Made by a program: the position numbers and the translations under genes
In this document: positions 15,413 to 23,615 of the stretch, piece by piece
Layout: every line of letters starts with the position of its first letter
Numbering within the stretch: position 1 is the stretch's first letter
The notes under the pieces: generated by a model
What the model saw: the letters and a program-made list of their open reading frames with translations, nothing else
The model's database searches: none
What the model was told of the DNA's origin: nothing
NCBI GenBank assembly: GCA_937871165.1
Contig: CALMXK010000093.1
Span: forward strand, 1-51,011
Source: an uncultured Actinomycetes bacterium
GTDB taxonomy: Bacteria; Actinomycetota; Thermoleophilia; Miltoncostaeales; Miltoncostaeaceae
Length of the DNA stretch: 51,011 nt
Reading direction: 5' to 3'

Positions 15413-16753
15413 ATGACTCCACCCCTTGCACCCCATGAGGTGATCCAAGCCGCACCCGCGGGTCTTTTGGACGCCATGAGCTACCCGTACTTCCAGACGG
15501 TGTTCGATCGAAAAAGCCGCCGTGTGGGACTTGGCATGGAGGTCGAATCCGAAGTACTCGACTTCAAAAGCGCCTACTCGCCCGTCCCCTTGTCGGAGCT
15601 TGAAGAGGCGCTGCTTTGCATCGCAGGTACCGGCCTCACCGGCCTGAACCTCGGCGATCTCGACCCGGTCCGGGGAATGAGCACCCTGGTGCAGTGGACC
15701 ACGCGCACCTGGCCCTCCTCGTGCTCCAACCACGGTACCGAGCTGTTTTTTTCCAACGACACCGGTCTGCACATGCTCGACATGTTCGGCCAGATGCCCG
15801 AAAACGACGAGGTCATGACCCTCTCGGGCAAGAGCCCCGACGAGCAGGCCGAGGCCGTCGTCGCGATGTACCGGCGTGCACGAAAGACCCTGTCGGATGG
15901 TCGCGCGCCGCTTCCGACGACCCTTCCGGGCCTCTTTGACTTCAACCAGTGGAACGCCAACAAGCCGGGCACCACCCTGTTTGTGCCGGTCACCAACACC
16001 ACCCTCGAGTACATCAACCTGCTGTTCATCTACCTGGCGCGAAGCTACGGTTTCTCCCTCGTCGACGAACAGCACGGCTACCGCTCCGCCGGCCTTGACG
16101 ATGCGCTCGCATCCGGTCGCGTGAGCGCACAGCGCCAGATGGGCATCGTCGAGCTCGAGCAGCGCATCCTGTCGATGCTCGTGGTGGAGCAGGCGTTCAT
16201 CTGCCAGAACATCAACCTGGCGATGCAGGCACTCGGCCTTGGCGGCTGGACCTTCACCGGATACCTCGCCCGCTTCGTGATGGGTGGCGGCGACGTCCCC
16301 GGTCTTGGCTTTCGCTTCCATGAGGCCAAGGAGGGCATGCCGACGGTGCCGGTCGGACGCGACGGCGTCTTCGAGGCCTTCTGCCCGCCCTACTACAAGG
16401 ACATGCACGAGGCCGTCGACGCCTTCATGGCGCTCAAGTGGTCGGCGCTCGACGACGACGTGGCAAAGCCGTACCTGGAGCCCGACAAGATCGTCAACGC
16501 GATTCCCCGGCCCCATCCGGACACGGTGGAGCTCGTCAAGAAGTACTGCCAGTACTGCGTGGACACCTACGGCCGCTTCCCGGTGTACGTCGACCCCATG
16601 TACCAGCGCCTCACCGCCCAAGCCCAGCACGTCGACCCGGACTTCTACGCGAAGTACTACCCGCCGGGAGCCTTGACCCACCAGCATCTGAACCACTTCA
16701 ACTGCTGGCATCCGGACATCGCCGACGCCGACGGTATGCCGCCAAAGCGCTAG
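15413..16753 (+). CDS. Unknown 446-aa protein, possibly nitroreductase-like fold
   Basis: A full-length soluble protein without a clear family assignment from sequence reading. The N-terminal part has RKSRRVGLGMEV followed by PLSELEEALLCIAGTG, reminiscent of the flavin-binding start of nitroreductases. The segment QNINLAMQALGLGGW (about residues 264-278) resembles their central helix. At 446 residues it is about twice the usual length, with insertions rich in Tyr, Asn and Trp. A ribosome site GAGGTG precedes the ATG by 7 nt, and TATCGT (15359) may be its -10 box. It stands alone between two terminators. FMN or F420 use is a guess. Confidence 0.6.
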   Translation: MTPPLAPHEVIQAAPAGLLDAMSYPYFQTVFDRKSRRVGLGMEVESEVLDFKSAYSPVPLSELEEALLCIAGTGLTGLNLGDLDPVRGMSTLVQWTTRTWPSSCSNHGTELFFSNDTGLHMLDMFGQMPENDEVMTLSGKSPDEQAEAVVAMYRRARKTLSDGRAPLPTTLPGLFDFNQWNANKPGTTLFVPVTNTTLEYINLLFIYLARSYGFSLVDEQHGYRSAGLDDALASGRVSAQRQMGIVELEQRILSMLVVEQAFICQNINLAMQALGLGGWTFTGYLARFVMGGGDVPGLGFRFHEAKEGMPTVPVGRDGVFEAFCPPYYKDMHEAVDAFMALKWSALDDDVAKPYLEPDKIVNAIPRPHPDTVELVKKYCQYCVDTYGRFPVYVDPMYQRLTAQAQHVDPDFYAKYYPPGALTHQHLNHFNCWHPDIADADGMPPKR

Positions 16754-16776
16754 CGCGCTCACGCGGTGCAAATGTG

Positions 16777-16811
16777 CGAAGGGCGCTCTGATGAGCGCCC
16801 TTCGTGATTTT
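16777..16811. terminator. Strong terminator hairpin, probably bidirectional
   Basis: CGAAGGGCGCTC (16777-16788) pairs perfectly with GAGCGCCCTTCG (16793-16804) around a TGAT loop. TGATTTT follows on the plus strand. It lies between the 446-aa gene and the convergent MaoC gene. Confidence 0.85.
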
Positions 16812-16845
16812 GCATCCGGCCGCGTGGCGGCCGCAGAATGCGGTC

Positions 16846-17301
16846 CTATGCCTCGCGGCGACGGATCAGCATGTTCCACTGACCCTTCTGAACCACCTTG
16901 TCGTCCTGGTTGAGGACTTCGATCTCGTAGATGCACCAGCCCTGGGCGGGGTTCTTGTGCTCGGACTTCTCACCGATCGTGCGCTTCACGCGAATCGTGT
17001 CACCGATGAACACCGGCGCGCGAAATGCCCACTCCTTGAGACCGACGAACGCGGCGGTCGCGATCTTCGGCTCCATCTTTTCCACCTGAAGACCGGTCGC
17101 GATCGACGTCACGAGCATGCCGTGCGCCACACGCTGACCGAACACCGACTCCTTGGCCTTCACATCGTCGATGTGGAACCAGTTGAAGTCACCCGACACG
17201 CCGCAGAAGTTCACGACATCGGCCTCGGTGACCGTGCGGTTCAGGGACTCGGAGGTGTCACCCGGGTTCAGGTCCTCCCACAAAAGACGCTCTTCAGCCA
17301 C
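16846..17301 (-). CDS. MaoC-like (R)-specific enoyl-CoA hydratase
   Basis: A 151-residue hot-dog-fold protein of the MaoC dehydratase family. It carries the hydratase-2 motif with Asp and His in SGDFNWFHIDDVKAKESVFG, followed by QRVAHGMLVTS. This family hydrates trans-2-enoyl-CoA to (R)-3-hydroxyacyl-CoA. The GTG start at 17301 has AAGGAGA about 4-6 nt before it. It is downstream of, and on the same strand as, the aminotransferase but separated by a terminator, so it has its own promoter in the 128-bp gap. It fits the acyl-CoA dehydrogenase in a beta-oxidation-type route. Confidence 0.87.
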   Translation of the reverse strand: MAEERLLWEDLNPGDTSESLNRTVTEADVVNFCGVSGDFNWFHIDDVKAKESVFGQRVAHGMLVTSIATGLQVEKMEPKIATAAFVGLKEWAFRAPVFIGDTIRVKRTIGEKSEHKNPAQGWCIYEIEVLNQDDKVVQKGQWNMLIRRREA

Positions 17302-17371
17302 AAGGTCTCCTTCGATCACACAGTTGATTGATCGGTGAAGCCTATCTGCCCCACCGCAGGCGCTTCCAATG

Positions 17372-17403
17372 AAAAGAGGGGCATCCCGCATGGGACGCCC
17401 CTC
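17372..17403 (-). terminator. Terminator after the aminotransferase
   Basis: On the minus strand GAGGGGC(GT)CCC pairs with GGG(AT)GCCCCTC around a short loop and is followed by TTTTC. It separates the aminotransferase from the MaoC gene. Confidence 0.75.
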
Positions 17404-17429
17404 CCGAACCACACCTCAACCCGCACGCG

Positions 17430-18614
17430 CTAGAGGCTCTCAAGGCCCTTCTGCATACGGTCCATACCCTCGTCGATCACCACATCGGGGGCGGCGTAGG
17501 TGATACGCACGTGGCCCTCACCGCGGTCACCGAACGCCGATCCTGCGACGACTCCGACACCGTGATCTTCGATCATGAAGTCGGCGAACTGCTGGGCGGT
17601 CATGCCCGTTCCACGGATGTCCGGGAACACATAGAACGATCCGTCCGGGGTCGCACACTCCACACCGGGCATCGCGTTCAGGCGGGCGACCATGCGGTCG
17701 CGCTTTGCCTGCAGGCGGGAGGTCGTCTCGATGACGTGCTCCTGCGGGCCGGTGATGGCCGCAAGGGCGGCGATCTGCACGAACGCCGGCACGTTGGTGA
17801 CCGAGTTCTGCTGGAAGATGTCCATCGCGGTGATCATCTCCTTGGAGGCCACACACCAACCGATCCGGAAGCCGGTCATGATGTAGGTCTTCGAGAAGGT
17901 GTCGACCAGGATGGAGCGGTCGGCCATGTCGGGCTCGGCGGCGATCGTCTTGTGCTCCGACGGCGCGTAGACCATGTGGCTGAAGATCTCGTCGGTCAGC
18001 ACCATGACGTTGTTGCGCTTGCAGATCTCGGCGATCTCGGCGAGGTGGTTGACGTTCATGCCGTTCGGCCGCTGCGGGGAGTTGATGATGAGCAGCTTGG
18101 TCTTCTCATTCATCAGCCCTTCGAGGGCCTCGAGGTCGAACTCGAAGTTCGGCTCGACAAGTGGCGCGTAGACGACCTTGCCACCGGCGTAGGTGATCCA
18201 GAACTCGTCCGGCGGGTAGCCGGGGTTCGGGAAGATGACCTCGTCGCCCTGGTCGACAAGCGTCAGGAGGGACTGCGTCAGGGCGTGCTTGGCGCCCATG
18301 GTGACGAGCACCTCTTCACGGACCGTCGGACGGCCGCGCTTGGTGGCCTCCTCGGCGATGGCGTCGCGAAGCTCCGGCATGCCGGGGCCCGGGACGTAGC
18401 GCACATGACCCTCGTGGACGGCCTTCGCGGCTGCCTCGTAGATGTGCTTTGCGGGGTAAAACTCGTCGCCCTGGAAGTCGCCCTTTTCGAAGTGGATGAC
18501 CTTACGACCGGTCTCCTTCTCGAGGGCTTCCGCTTTGCGCATGGATGCCCACTGCTTCGGCAGGACGAAATGCGAGGTCCTGCTGGAAAGGCGGGGCTGG
18601 TAGTCACTCGACAT
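17430..18614 (-). CDS. PLP-dependent aminotransferase, class I/II
   Basis: A 394-residue fold-type I aminotransferase. The PLP-binding lysine is Lys242 in VDTFSKTYIMTGFRIGW, Asp208 (LTDEIFSHMVY) would bind the pyridine nitrogen, and Arg250 contacts phosphate. The usual SPxNPTG motif is changed to SPQRPNG (residues 179-185), so the conserved Asn that contacts the PLP ring oxygen is replaced by Arg and the substrate or reaction may be unusual. The GDFQGDEFYP and VRYVPGPGMPELR segments fit the aspartate aminotransferase subgroup. It starts 6 nt after the stop of the IclR gene and is probably co-transcribed and regulated by it. Confidence 0.87.
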   Translation of the reverse strand: MSSDYQPRLSSRTSHFVLPKQWASMRKAEALEKETGRKVIHFEKGDFQGDEFYPAKHIYEAAAKAVHEGHVRYVPGPGMPELRDAIAEEATKRGRPTVREEVLVTMGAKHALTQSLLTLVDQGDEVIFPNPGYPPDEFWITYAGGKVVYAPLVEPNFEFDLEALEGLMNEKTKLLIINSPQRPNGMNVNHLAEIAEICKRNNVMVLTDEIFSHMVYAPSEHKTIAAEPDMADRSILVDTFSKTYIMTGFRIGWCVASKEMITAMDIFQQNSVTNVPAFVQIAALAAITGPQEHVIETTSRLQAKRDRMVARLNAMPGVECATPDGSFYVFPDIRGTGMTAQQFADFMIEDHGVGVVAGSAFGDRGEGHVRITYAAPDVVIDEGMDRMQKGLESL

Positions 18615-18620
18615 TCCGTA

Positions 18621-19553
18621 TCACCGTTCTTTCGTGTCGTTGTCCAATGGATGCCTCTGGGTGCGTACCCGAAGCTCGGTGGGCGCGAACGCACCCGACT
18701 GTCCGGCGCCCATCCGGTGAGAAAGCCCGGCGGCCGCCTCCATCACCACCTGACCGAGTTCACGTACCCGGTCGGGGGTTACCCGCGTCACCGGTCCGCC
18801 GATGCCGATTGCGGCGACGACGGTTCCGGTGTGCCCGACGATGGGGGCGCCAATACAGCGAAGCCCCTCTTCATACTCCTCGTCGTCAATCGCATAGCCC
18901 ACCTGGCGAACCCGTTCGAGCTCGTCAAGCAGCTGTTCACGATCACAGATCGTGCGTGAGGCACAGCGTGCAAGTCCGCGCTCGGCGATGACCGCCTCGA
19001 TGATGTGCGGACTTTGATGGGCAAGCAGTGCCTTGCCGAGACTTGTGGCATGCGCCGGATAGCCGCGGCCGATGGCCGACGGGATCCGAAGCGCACGGCG
19101 CGCCTCGACCTTCTCGATGTAGATGGCCTCGCCACCGTCGAAGATGGCCAGATGGCCGGTCTCGCCGGTGTCACGAACAAGGCCTTCAAGGAACGGCGGC
19201 GCTTCCTCCCACAGATTCATCTGTGCAAGGACCTGGCTGCCAAGTTCGAAGATGCGAAGACCCAACCGGTAGCGGCTGGTCGTGCGGTTGCGCTCGAGCA
19301 GGCCCGCCGCCTCCAGGTTCACCACGAACCGGTGGACCGTGGACTTGTGCAGCGACAAGCGCTGTGCAAGGTCGGACACCCCCATCTCCGGCTCATCCGG
19401 AGTGAAGGCGTTCAGGATCGCCACCGCGCGTTCGATCGCCTGGATGCGGTACCTGCCCGCTCCGTTCTCACCTACGCTGTTTGTCGTCTGAGCCGCAGTT
19501 GCCAACGAGGCCGTTTCGCATCGTGAGAGGGTGTCTTGTTCCGTTTGGAACAA
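18621..19553 (-). CDS. IclR-family transcriptional regulator
   Basis: A regulator of up to 310 residues with an N-terminal winged helix-turn-helix (ERAVAILNAFTPDEPEMG, then LAQRLSLHKSTVHRFVVNLE) and a C-terminal effector domain (GHLAIFDGGEAIYIEKVE, GYPAHATSLGKALLA, GYAIDDEEYEEGLRCIGAPI). The family binds small acids or CoA-pathway intermediates. The longest frame starts with TTG at 19553, inside a palindrome, so the TTG at 19505 may be the true start. It is in an operon with the aminotransferase and divergent from the crotonase-cofG-cofH operon, which makes both plausible targets. Confidence 0.9.
   Translation of the reverse strand: MFQTEQDTLSRCETASLATAAQTTNSVGENGAGRYRIQAIERAVAILNAFTPDEPEMGVSDLAQRLSLHKSTVHRFVVNLEAAGLLERNRTTSRYRLGLRIFELGSQVLAQMNLWEEAPPFLEGLVRDTGETGHLAIFDGGEAIYIEKVEARRALRIPSAIGRGYPAHATSLGKALLAHQSPHIIEAVIAERGLARCASRTICDREQLLDELERVRQVGYAIDDEEYEEGLRCIGAPIVGHTGTVVAAIGIGGPVTRVTPDRVRELGQVVMEAAAGLSHRMGAGQSGAFAPTELRVRTQRHPLDNDTKER
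19536..19553. promoter_or_regulatory. Putative IclR operator palindrome
   Basis: TTGTTCC and GGAACAA form a perfect 7-bp inverted repeat around GTTT. It sits at the 5' edge of the iclR gene, facing the divergent crotonase gene. The symmetry and size fit an IclR-family operator for autoregulation. Confidence 0.6.
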
Positions 19554-19596
19554 ACTCCATTGTTACTGATCGGCTATGGCAGCCTCAAGGGGGGAC

Positions 19597-19625
19597 TGCA
19601 TAATGCAAACCCTGGTTGCATAATG
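19597..19625. promoter_or_regulatory. Tandem TGCATAATG motifs, 20 bp apart
   Basis: TGCATAATG occurs at 19597-19605 and again at 19617-19625, exactly 20 bp (two helical turns) apart, in the iclR-crotonase intergenic region. Each includes a CATAAT that could act as a -10 box for the crotonase transcript. They may also be a second regulator site. Confidence 0.5.
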
Positions 19626-19756
19626 TGAGACGCCCGGGTTCGCTCATGGCGTTGAGAGGGTCCCGACTGGGAGCGCACGAGTAGATTTTGCCCACCTGCC
19701 GCCACCTGCGTGGCTTGTGACAGCTGACACAAAGCAATGTCGCCGAAAGGAACGCT

Positions 19757-20563
19757 GTGCAATTCGAGGACCTGCTCTACGAGGTTGCCGGAGGACGAGC
19801 GACCATCACCATCAACCGACCGGAGCGTCTCAACGCCTTTCGCGTGCAGACGGTCGAGGAACTCGCGATCGCCTTTGAGGCCGCAGCGGATGATGAGACC
19901 GTCGGCGTGATCGTCATCACCGGCGCCGGTGAAAAGGCATTTTGTGTCGGTGGCGACGTCCAGGATCCCACCCGCACCGCGGCCCAAAAACGCCATCTGC
20001 ATCACCTGCACGATCGCCTTGCCCTTGGCATTCGAAACAACGGCAAGCCGGTCATCGCACGGGTCCGGGGCTACTGCATCGGCGGTGGCAACGAGATCAA
20101 CGTGATGTGCGACCTCACGATCAGCGGCGAATCGGGCCGCTTCGGCCAGGCCGGCCCGAAGATCGGCGCCGCACCACTGTGGTGGGGCTGTCAGCTGCTT
20201 CCCGCCGTGGTAGGTGAGAAGAAGGCCCGCGAAATCCTCTACCTGACACGCCAGTACAGCGCGCAGGAGGCCCTCGCCATGGGTCTTGTCAACACGGTCG
20301 TTCCGGATGATCAGCTCGACGCCGAGGTCGACGCCTGGTGCACGCAGATCCTCCAGCGCTCACCCATCGGCCTTCGCATGGCGAAGATCGCGATGAACGC
20401 CTCCACCGATCTCCTGTACGGAGCGGTACAGCACGGCATCGAGATGGTGGCGCTCAACCACGTCTATGGTGACGAGCCCAAAGAGGGCATCGCGTCCTTC
20501 CAGGAAAAGCGCAAGCCGGACTGGCGCAAGTTCCGTGGCGGCGAGGGACCAGAGCCCGGGTGA
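19757..20563 (+). CDS. Crotonase-family enzyme, MenB/BadI-like
   Basis: A 268-residue enoyl-CoA hydratase/isomerase superfamily enzyme. The oxyanion-hole segments are AFCVGGDV and GYCIGGGNEINVMCDL. The segments GRFGQAGPKIGAAPLWWG, ARQYSAQEALAMGLVN-like (TRQYSAQEALAMGLVN) and EKRKPDWRKF at the end match the MenB and BadI (2-ketocyclohexanecarboxyl-CoA hydrolase) branch, which makes or breaks a ring by Dieckmann-type chemistry. The GTG start follows AAGGA. Its stop overlaps the cofG start (GTGA), so it heads an operon with F420 genes, an unusual partnership. Ring cleavage of an alicyclic CoA ester is a reasonable guess. Confidence 0.82.
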   Translation: MQFEDLLYEVAGGRATITINRPERLNAFRVQTVEELAIAFEAAADDETVGVIVITGAGEKAFCVGGDVQDPTRTAAQKRHLHHLHDRLALGIRNNGKPVIARVRGYCIGGGNEINVMCDLTISGESGRFGQAGPKIGAAPLWWGCQLLPAVVGEKKAREILYLTRQYSAQEALAMGLVNTVVPDDQLDAEVDAWCTQILQRSPIGLRMAKIAMNASTDLLYGAVQHGIEMVALNHVYGDEPKEGIASFQEKRKPDWRKFRGGEGPEPG

Positions 20564-21762
20564 GCACCGCGACACCAGATTTGACCGCGCTTCGCGGACC
20601 ACTTCGCGAGGCGGTGGAGCGCGCACTCGACGGTGAGCGCCTCACGCGCGCCGACGGCGCGCTGTTTGCCGACATCCGCGGCGCCGAGCACCCTGCGCTG
20701 TGGGCGGCCGCCGCGACCCTTCGCGACCGCGGCCACGGCCCGTGGGTCACCTATTCGCCGAAGGTCTTCATTCCGCTCACAAACCTGTGCCGCGACGTGT
20801 GCAGCTACTGCACCTTCGCCCAGGATGAGAACTCCCCACGCGCTCACACGATGAGCCCCGACGAGGTGCTTGCCGTGGCGAAGGCCGGCGCACGCCTTGG
20901 CTGCAAGGAGGCGCTGTTTTGTCTGGGTGACCGTCCCGAGGTGCGCTGGCCCGGCTACCGCACCATCCTTCGCCGCTACGGGCACGAGTCGACGCACTCG
21001 TATCTGGTGGCGATGTGCAAGATGGTGCTTGAGGAGACGGGACTGTTTCCGCACCCGAACGCCGGGGTTCTCTCGCGGCGCGAGCTCGCCGAGTTGCGTG
21101 AAGTCTCACCGAGCCAGGGCATCATGCTCGAAAGCACCTCCGAGCGGCTGTGTTTGCCCGGTGGCCCCCACGAGCATGCCCCCGACAAGCGCCCGAGCAC
21201 ACGTCTTGCGATGATCCGCAAGGCCGGGGAGCTTCGCATCCCCTTCACCAGCGGCATCCTGATCGGGATCGGCGAAACCGCGGTCGAGCGCATCGACGCG
21301 ATCTTCGCGCTGCGTAACCTGCACGAGGAGTTTGGACACATCCAAGAGGTGATCGTCCAGAACTTCCGTGCCAAGGAGGACACGCCGATGGGCGACGCCG
21401 GCGAGCCGGGGCTCATCGACCTGATGAGCGCGTGTGCCATCACGCGGCTCATCATGGGGCCGGACATGAACATCCAGGCGCCGCCGAACCTCTCGGCCGA
21501 CTACGGTCCGCTGCTTGTATCGGGCATCAACGACTGGGGTGGGGTCTCCCCGCTCACACCGGACTTCATCAACCCCGAGGCCCCGTGGCCGCAGATCGAC
21601 CGTCTGGCACAGCTGTGCGAGGAGGCCGGCTACCGACTGCGCGAGCGCCTGACGGTCTACCCTTCATACGTGCACGACGACACATTCCTTGACCGCGCCG
21701 TGGCCGCCCGCGTTCGACCGGTCTGCGGCGCCGACGGCTACCCGTTGGAGCCCGCGGCGTGA
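20560..21762 (+). CDS. cofG: FO synthase subunit 1 (radical SAM)
   Basis: This is the CofG subunit of 7,8-didemethyl-8-hydroxy-5-deazariboflavin (FO) synthase, 400 residues. With CofH it makes the deazaflavin ring of coenzyme F420 from tyrosine and a ribityl-uracil. The radical SAM cluster ligands are Cys77, Cys81 and Cys84 (LCRDVCSYCTFAQ). Other family segments are LFCLGDRPE, HPNAGVLSRRELAELR, SQGIMLESTSERL, IPFTSGILIGIGET and IQEVIVQNFRAK. The GTG start overlaps the crotonase stop, and the stop overlaps cofH (GTGA). In mycobacteria this is the N-terminal half of FbiC; here it is a separate gene. Confidence 0.95.
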   Translation: MSTATPDLTALRGPLREAVERALDGERLTRADGALFADIRGAEHPALWAAAATLRDRGHGPWVTYSPKVFIPLTNLCRDVCSYCTFAQDENSPRAHTMSPDEVLAVAKAGARLGCKEALFCLGDRPEVRWPGYRTILRRYGHESTHSYLVAMCKMVLEETGLFPHPNAGVLSRRELAELREVSPSQGIMLESTSERLCLPGGPHEHAPDKRPSTRLAMIRKAGELRIPFTSGILIGIGETAVERIDAIFALRNLHEEFGHIQEVIVQNFRAKEDTPMGDAGEPGLIDLMSACAITRLIMGPDMNIQAPPNLSADYGPLLVSGINDWGGVSPLTPDFINPEAPWPQIDRLAQLCEEAGYRLRERLTVYPSYVHDDTFLDRAVAARVRPVCGADGYPLEPAA

Positions 21763-23615
21763 GCCTTCCCATGATCACATTCCTTCGTCGCGGTGAGCGC
21801 GCCCCGGCGAGCGTCACCGAGCGTGGCGCCATTGATGACGCCACCGCGTCGGCCATCCTCATCGAGCGGCTGATCCCGGTCGAAACCGCCGACGAGTGCG
21901 ACAGTCCGGTCGGTGCCTGGGTGGGCGGCGTCGACACGATCACCGCCCTTCGCGCGCGCGGCGTGGATGGCTGGCGACTGACCCTTCGCCACGAGGCGCC
22001 GCGGGCAACCATCCTCGACACCCTCGTGCGAAACGACGTCGCGTTCTTGCGCACACGCCCCGACCGACGTGACGAGGCGATCGCTCTGTGCTCACTTCCC
22101 GGGTCGGTGTGCGTGTCCTCGCTTGCGGTGAGCTCCCTGAACGAGGCGCTCGAGGCGGCTCGTGCGGGCATCGGCGATCTGGTCCTCGAGGACTGGGACG
22201 AGGACATGGTCGGCGAGCTTCGCGACGCACTGGCGCACATGCGCCTTGTCGAGCGTGGGCCCTTCCCGGTCGGGCTGGACATCGATCGCGCACGCGCGGT
22301 GCTCTCGCGCCCGCTGTTCAAAGCGTGGCTCGACCAGGTCGACGGGCAGGGCGCCGTCCGCCCGCGCCACGGCTGGGCACCTGGCAAGGACATGGCTCCG
22401 CCGGTGCCGGCCCGACGCCTGTCGGTGCAGTGGCTTGACAGTTCCTGGCTCGGCGCGGACGCCACCACCGAGCTCGGTGCGATCGATCGTCACATCGCCG
22501 CCATTCTCGAACGCTCGATCGACGGCATCGCCCCCACCCGCGACGAGGTGGCGACCCTCTTTCGCGCCCGCGGTGGCGAGGTCGAGGCGATTGCCGCGGT
22601 CGCCGACGAGATTCGCCGGCGCACCGTCGGCGATGAGGTCACCTACGTCGTCAACCGCAACATCAACTACACCAACCTCTGCTACTTCCGCTGCGGCTTT
22701 TGCGGGTTCTCAAAGGGGCCAAAGAGCCTGAACCTGCGCGGCGCCCCGTACATGCTCACCGTCGACGAGGTCGCCGAGCGTGCAGTCGAGGCCGCCGAGC
22801 GTGGTGCGACGGAGGTCTGTCTGCAGGGTGGAATTCACCCCGACTACGACGGTGACTTCTACGTCAGCGTGCTCGAGGCGATCAAGGATCGTCTGCCGAC
22901 CATGCACTGTCACGGCTTCACGGCACTTGAGGTGTGGCAGGGCGCAGAGACACTTGGCATTTCGGTGCGCGAGTTGCTCACCCGCCTTCGCGACGCGGGG
23001 CTCGGGACACTGCCCGGAACGGCCGCAGAGGTGCTCGACGACCGCATTCGACTGCACCTGTGTCCGGACAAGATCCGCACCGCCCAGTGGGCGGAGGTGC
23101 ACATCACCGCCCACGAGCTCGGGCTTCGCTCCAACAACACGCTGATGTTCGGGCATATCGACGGTCCGGAGAGCTTTGCCAACCACTTCGAGATCGCCCG
23201 TGAGATTCAGCGGCGCACCGGCGGGTTCACCGAGTTCGTGCCGCTGCCGTTCGTCCACATGGGCGCCCCGATCTATCTGCAGGGCAAGGCGCGTCCCGGA
23301 CCGACGTGGGATGAGGTTGTGCTTGTGCATGCGGTCGGACGCATCGCCTTCGACGGACTCATCCCGAACATCCAGGCGTCGTGGGTCAAGCTTGGCCTCG
23401 AGGGCGGGGAGCGCCTGTTGTCAGCCGGCTGCAACGACCTTGGCGGCACCCTGATGGATGAGAACATCTCGCGCGCCGCCGGCGCAAGTCACGGGCAGCT
23501 CGCCACGCCGCAGGACTTTCGCCGTGTCATCGCATCGGCCGGACGCACCGCCCGGGAGCGCACGACCCTCTATGGCACCCCGCCCCACCGCACGCCGGTC
23601 GGCGCCCCCGCCTGA
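21759..23615 (+). CDS. cofH: FO synthase subunit 2 with extra N-terminal region
   Basis: The CofH subunit of FO synthase, which joins tyrosine-derived carbon to the ribityl-uracil. The radical SAM motif has Cys308, Cys312 and Cys315 (NLCYFRCGFCGFSKG). TEVCLQGGIHPDYDGDFY, GLGTLPGTAAEVLDDRIR and RTGGFTEFVPLPFVHMGAPI are diagnostic. The protein is 618 residues, some 200 more than usual. Residues 1 to about 200 do not resemble CofG or any domain I recognise, while residues about 205-290 resemble the linker before the CofH half of FbiC. A GTG at 21759 overlaps the cofG stop; an ATG at 21771 is close by. It converges on fprA with no gap. Confidence 0.93.
   Translation: MSLPMITFLRRGERAPASVTERGAIDDATASAILIERLIPVETADECDSPVGAWVGGVDTITALRARGVDGWRLTLRHEAPRATILDTLVRNDVAFLRTRPDRRDEAIALCSLPGSVCVSSLAVSSLNEALEAARAGIGDLVLEDWDEDMVGELRDALAHMRLVERGPFPVGLDIDRARAVLSRPLFKAWLDQVDGQGAVRPRHGWAPGKDMAPPVPARRLSVQWLDSSWLGADATTELGAIDRHIAAILERSIDGIAPTRDEVATLFRARGGEVEAIAAVADEIRRRTVGDEVTYVVNRNINYTNLCYFRCGFCGFSKGPKSLNLRGAPYMLTVDEVAERAVEAAERGATEVCLQGGIHPDYDGDFYVSVLEAIKDRLPTMHCHGFTALEVWQGAETLGISVRELLTRLRDAGLGTLPGTAAEVLDDRIRLHLCPDKIRTAQWAEVHITAHELGLRSNNTLMFGHIDGPESFANHFEIAREIQRRTGGFTEFVPLPFVHMGAPIYLQGKARPGPTWDEVVLVHAVGRIAFDGLIPNIQASWVKLGLEGGERLLSAGCNDLGGTLMDENISRAAGASHGQLATPQDFRRVIASAGRTARERTTLYGTPPHRTPVGAPA

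Noticed and set aside
20560..23615. cofG and cofH as one broken fbiC gene
   Set aside because: The genes have a GTGA overlap with proper stop and start, and the CofH protein carries its own long N-terminal region. It is a genuine two-gene arrangement, not a frameshift.
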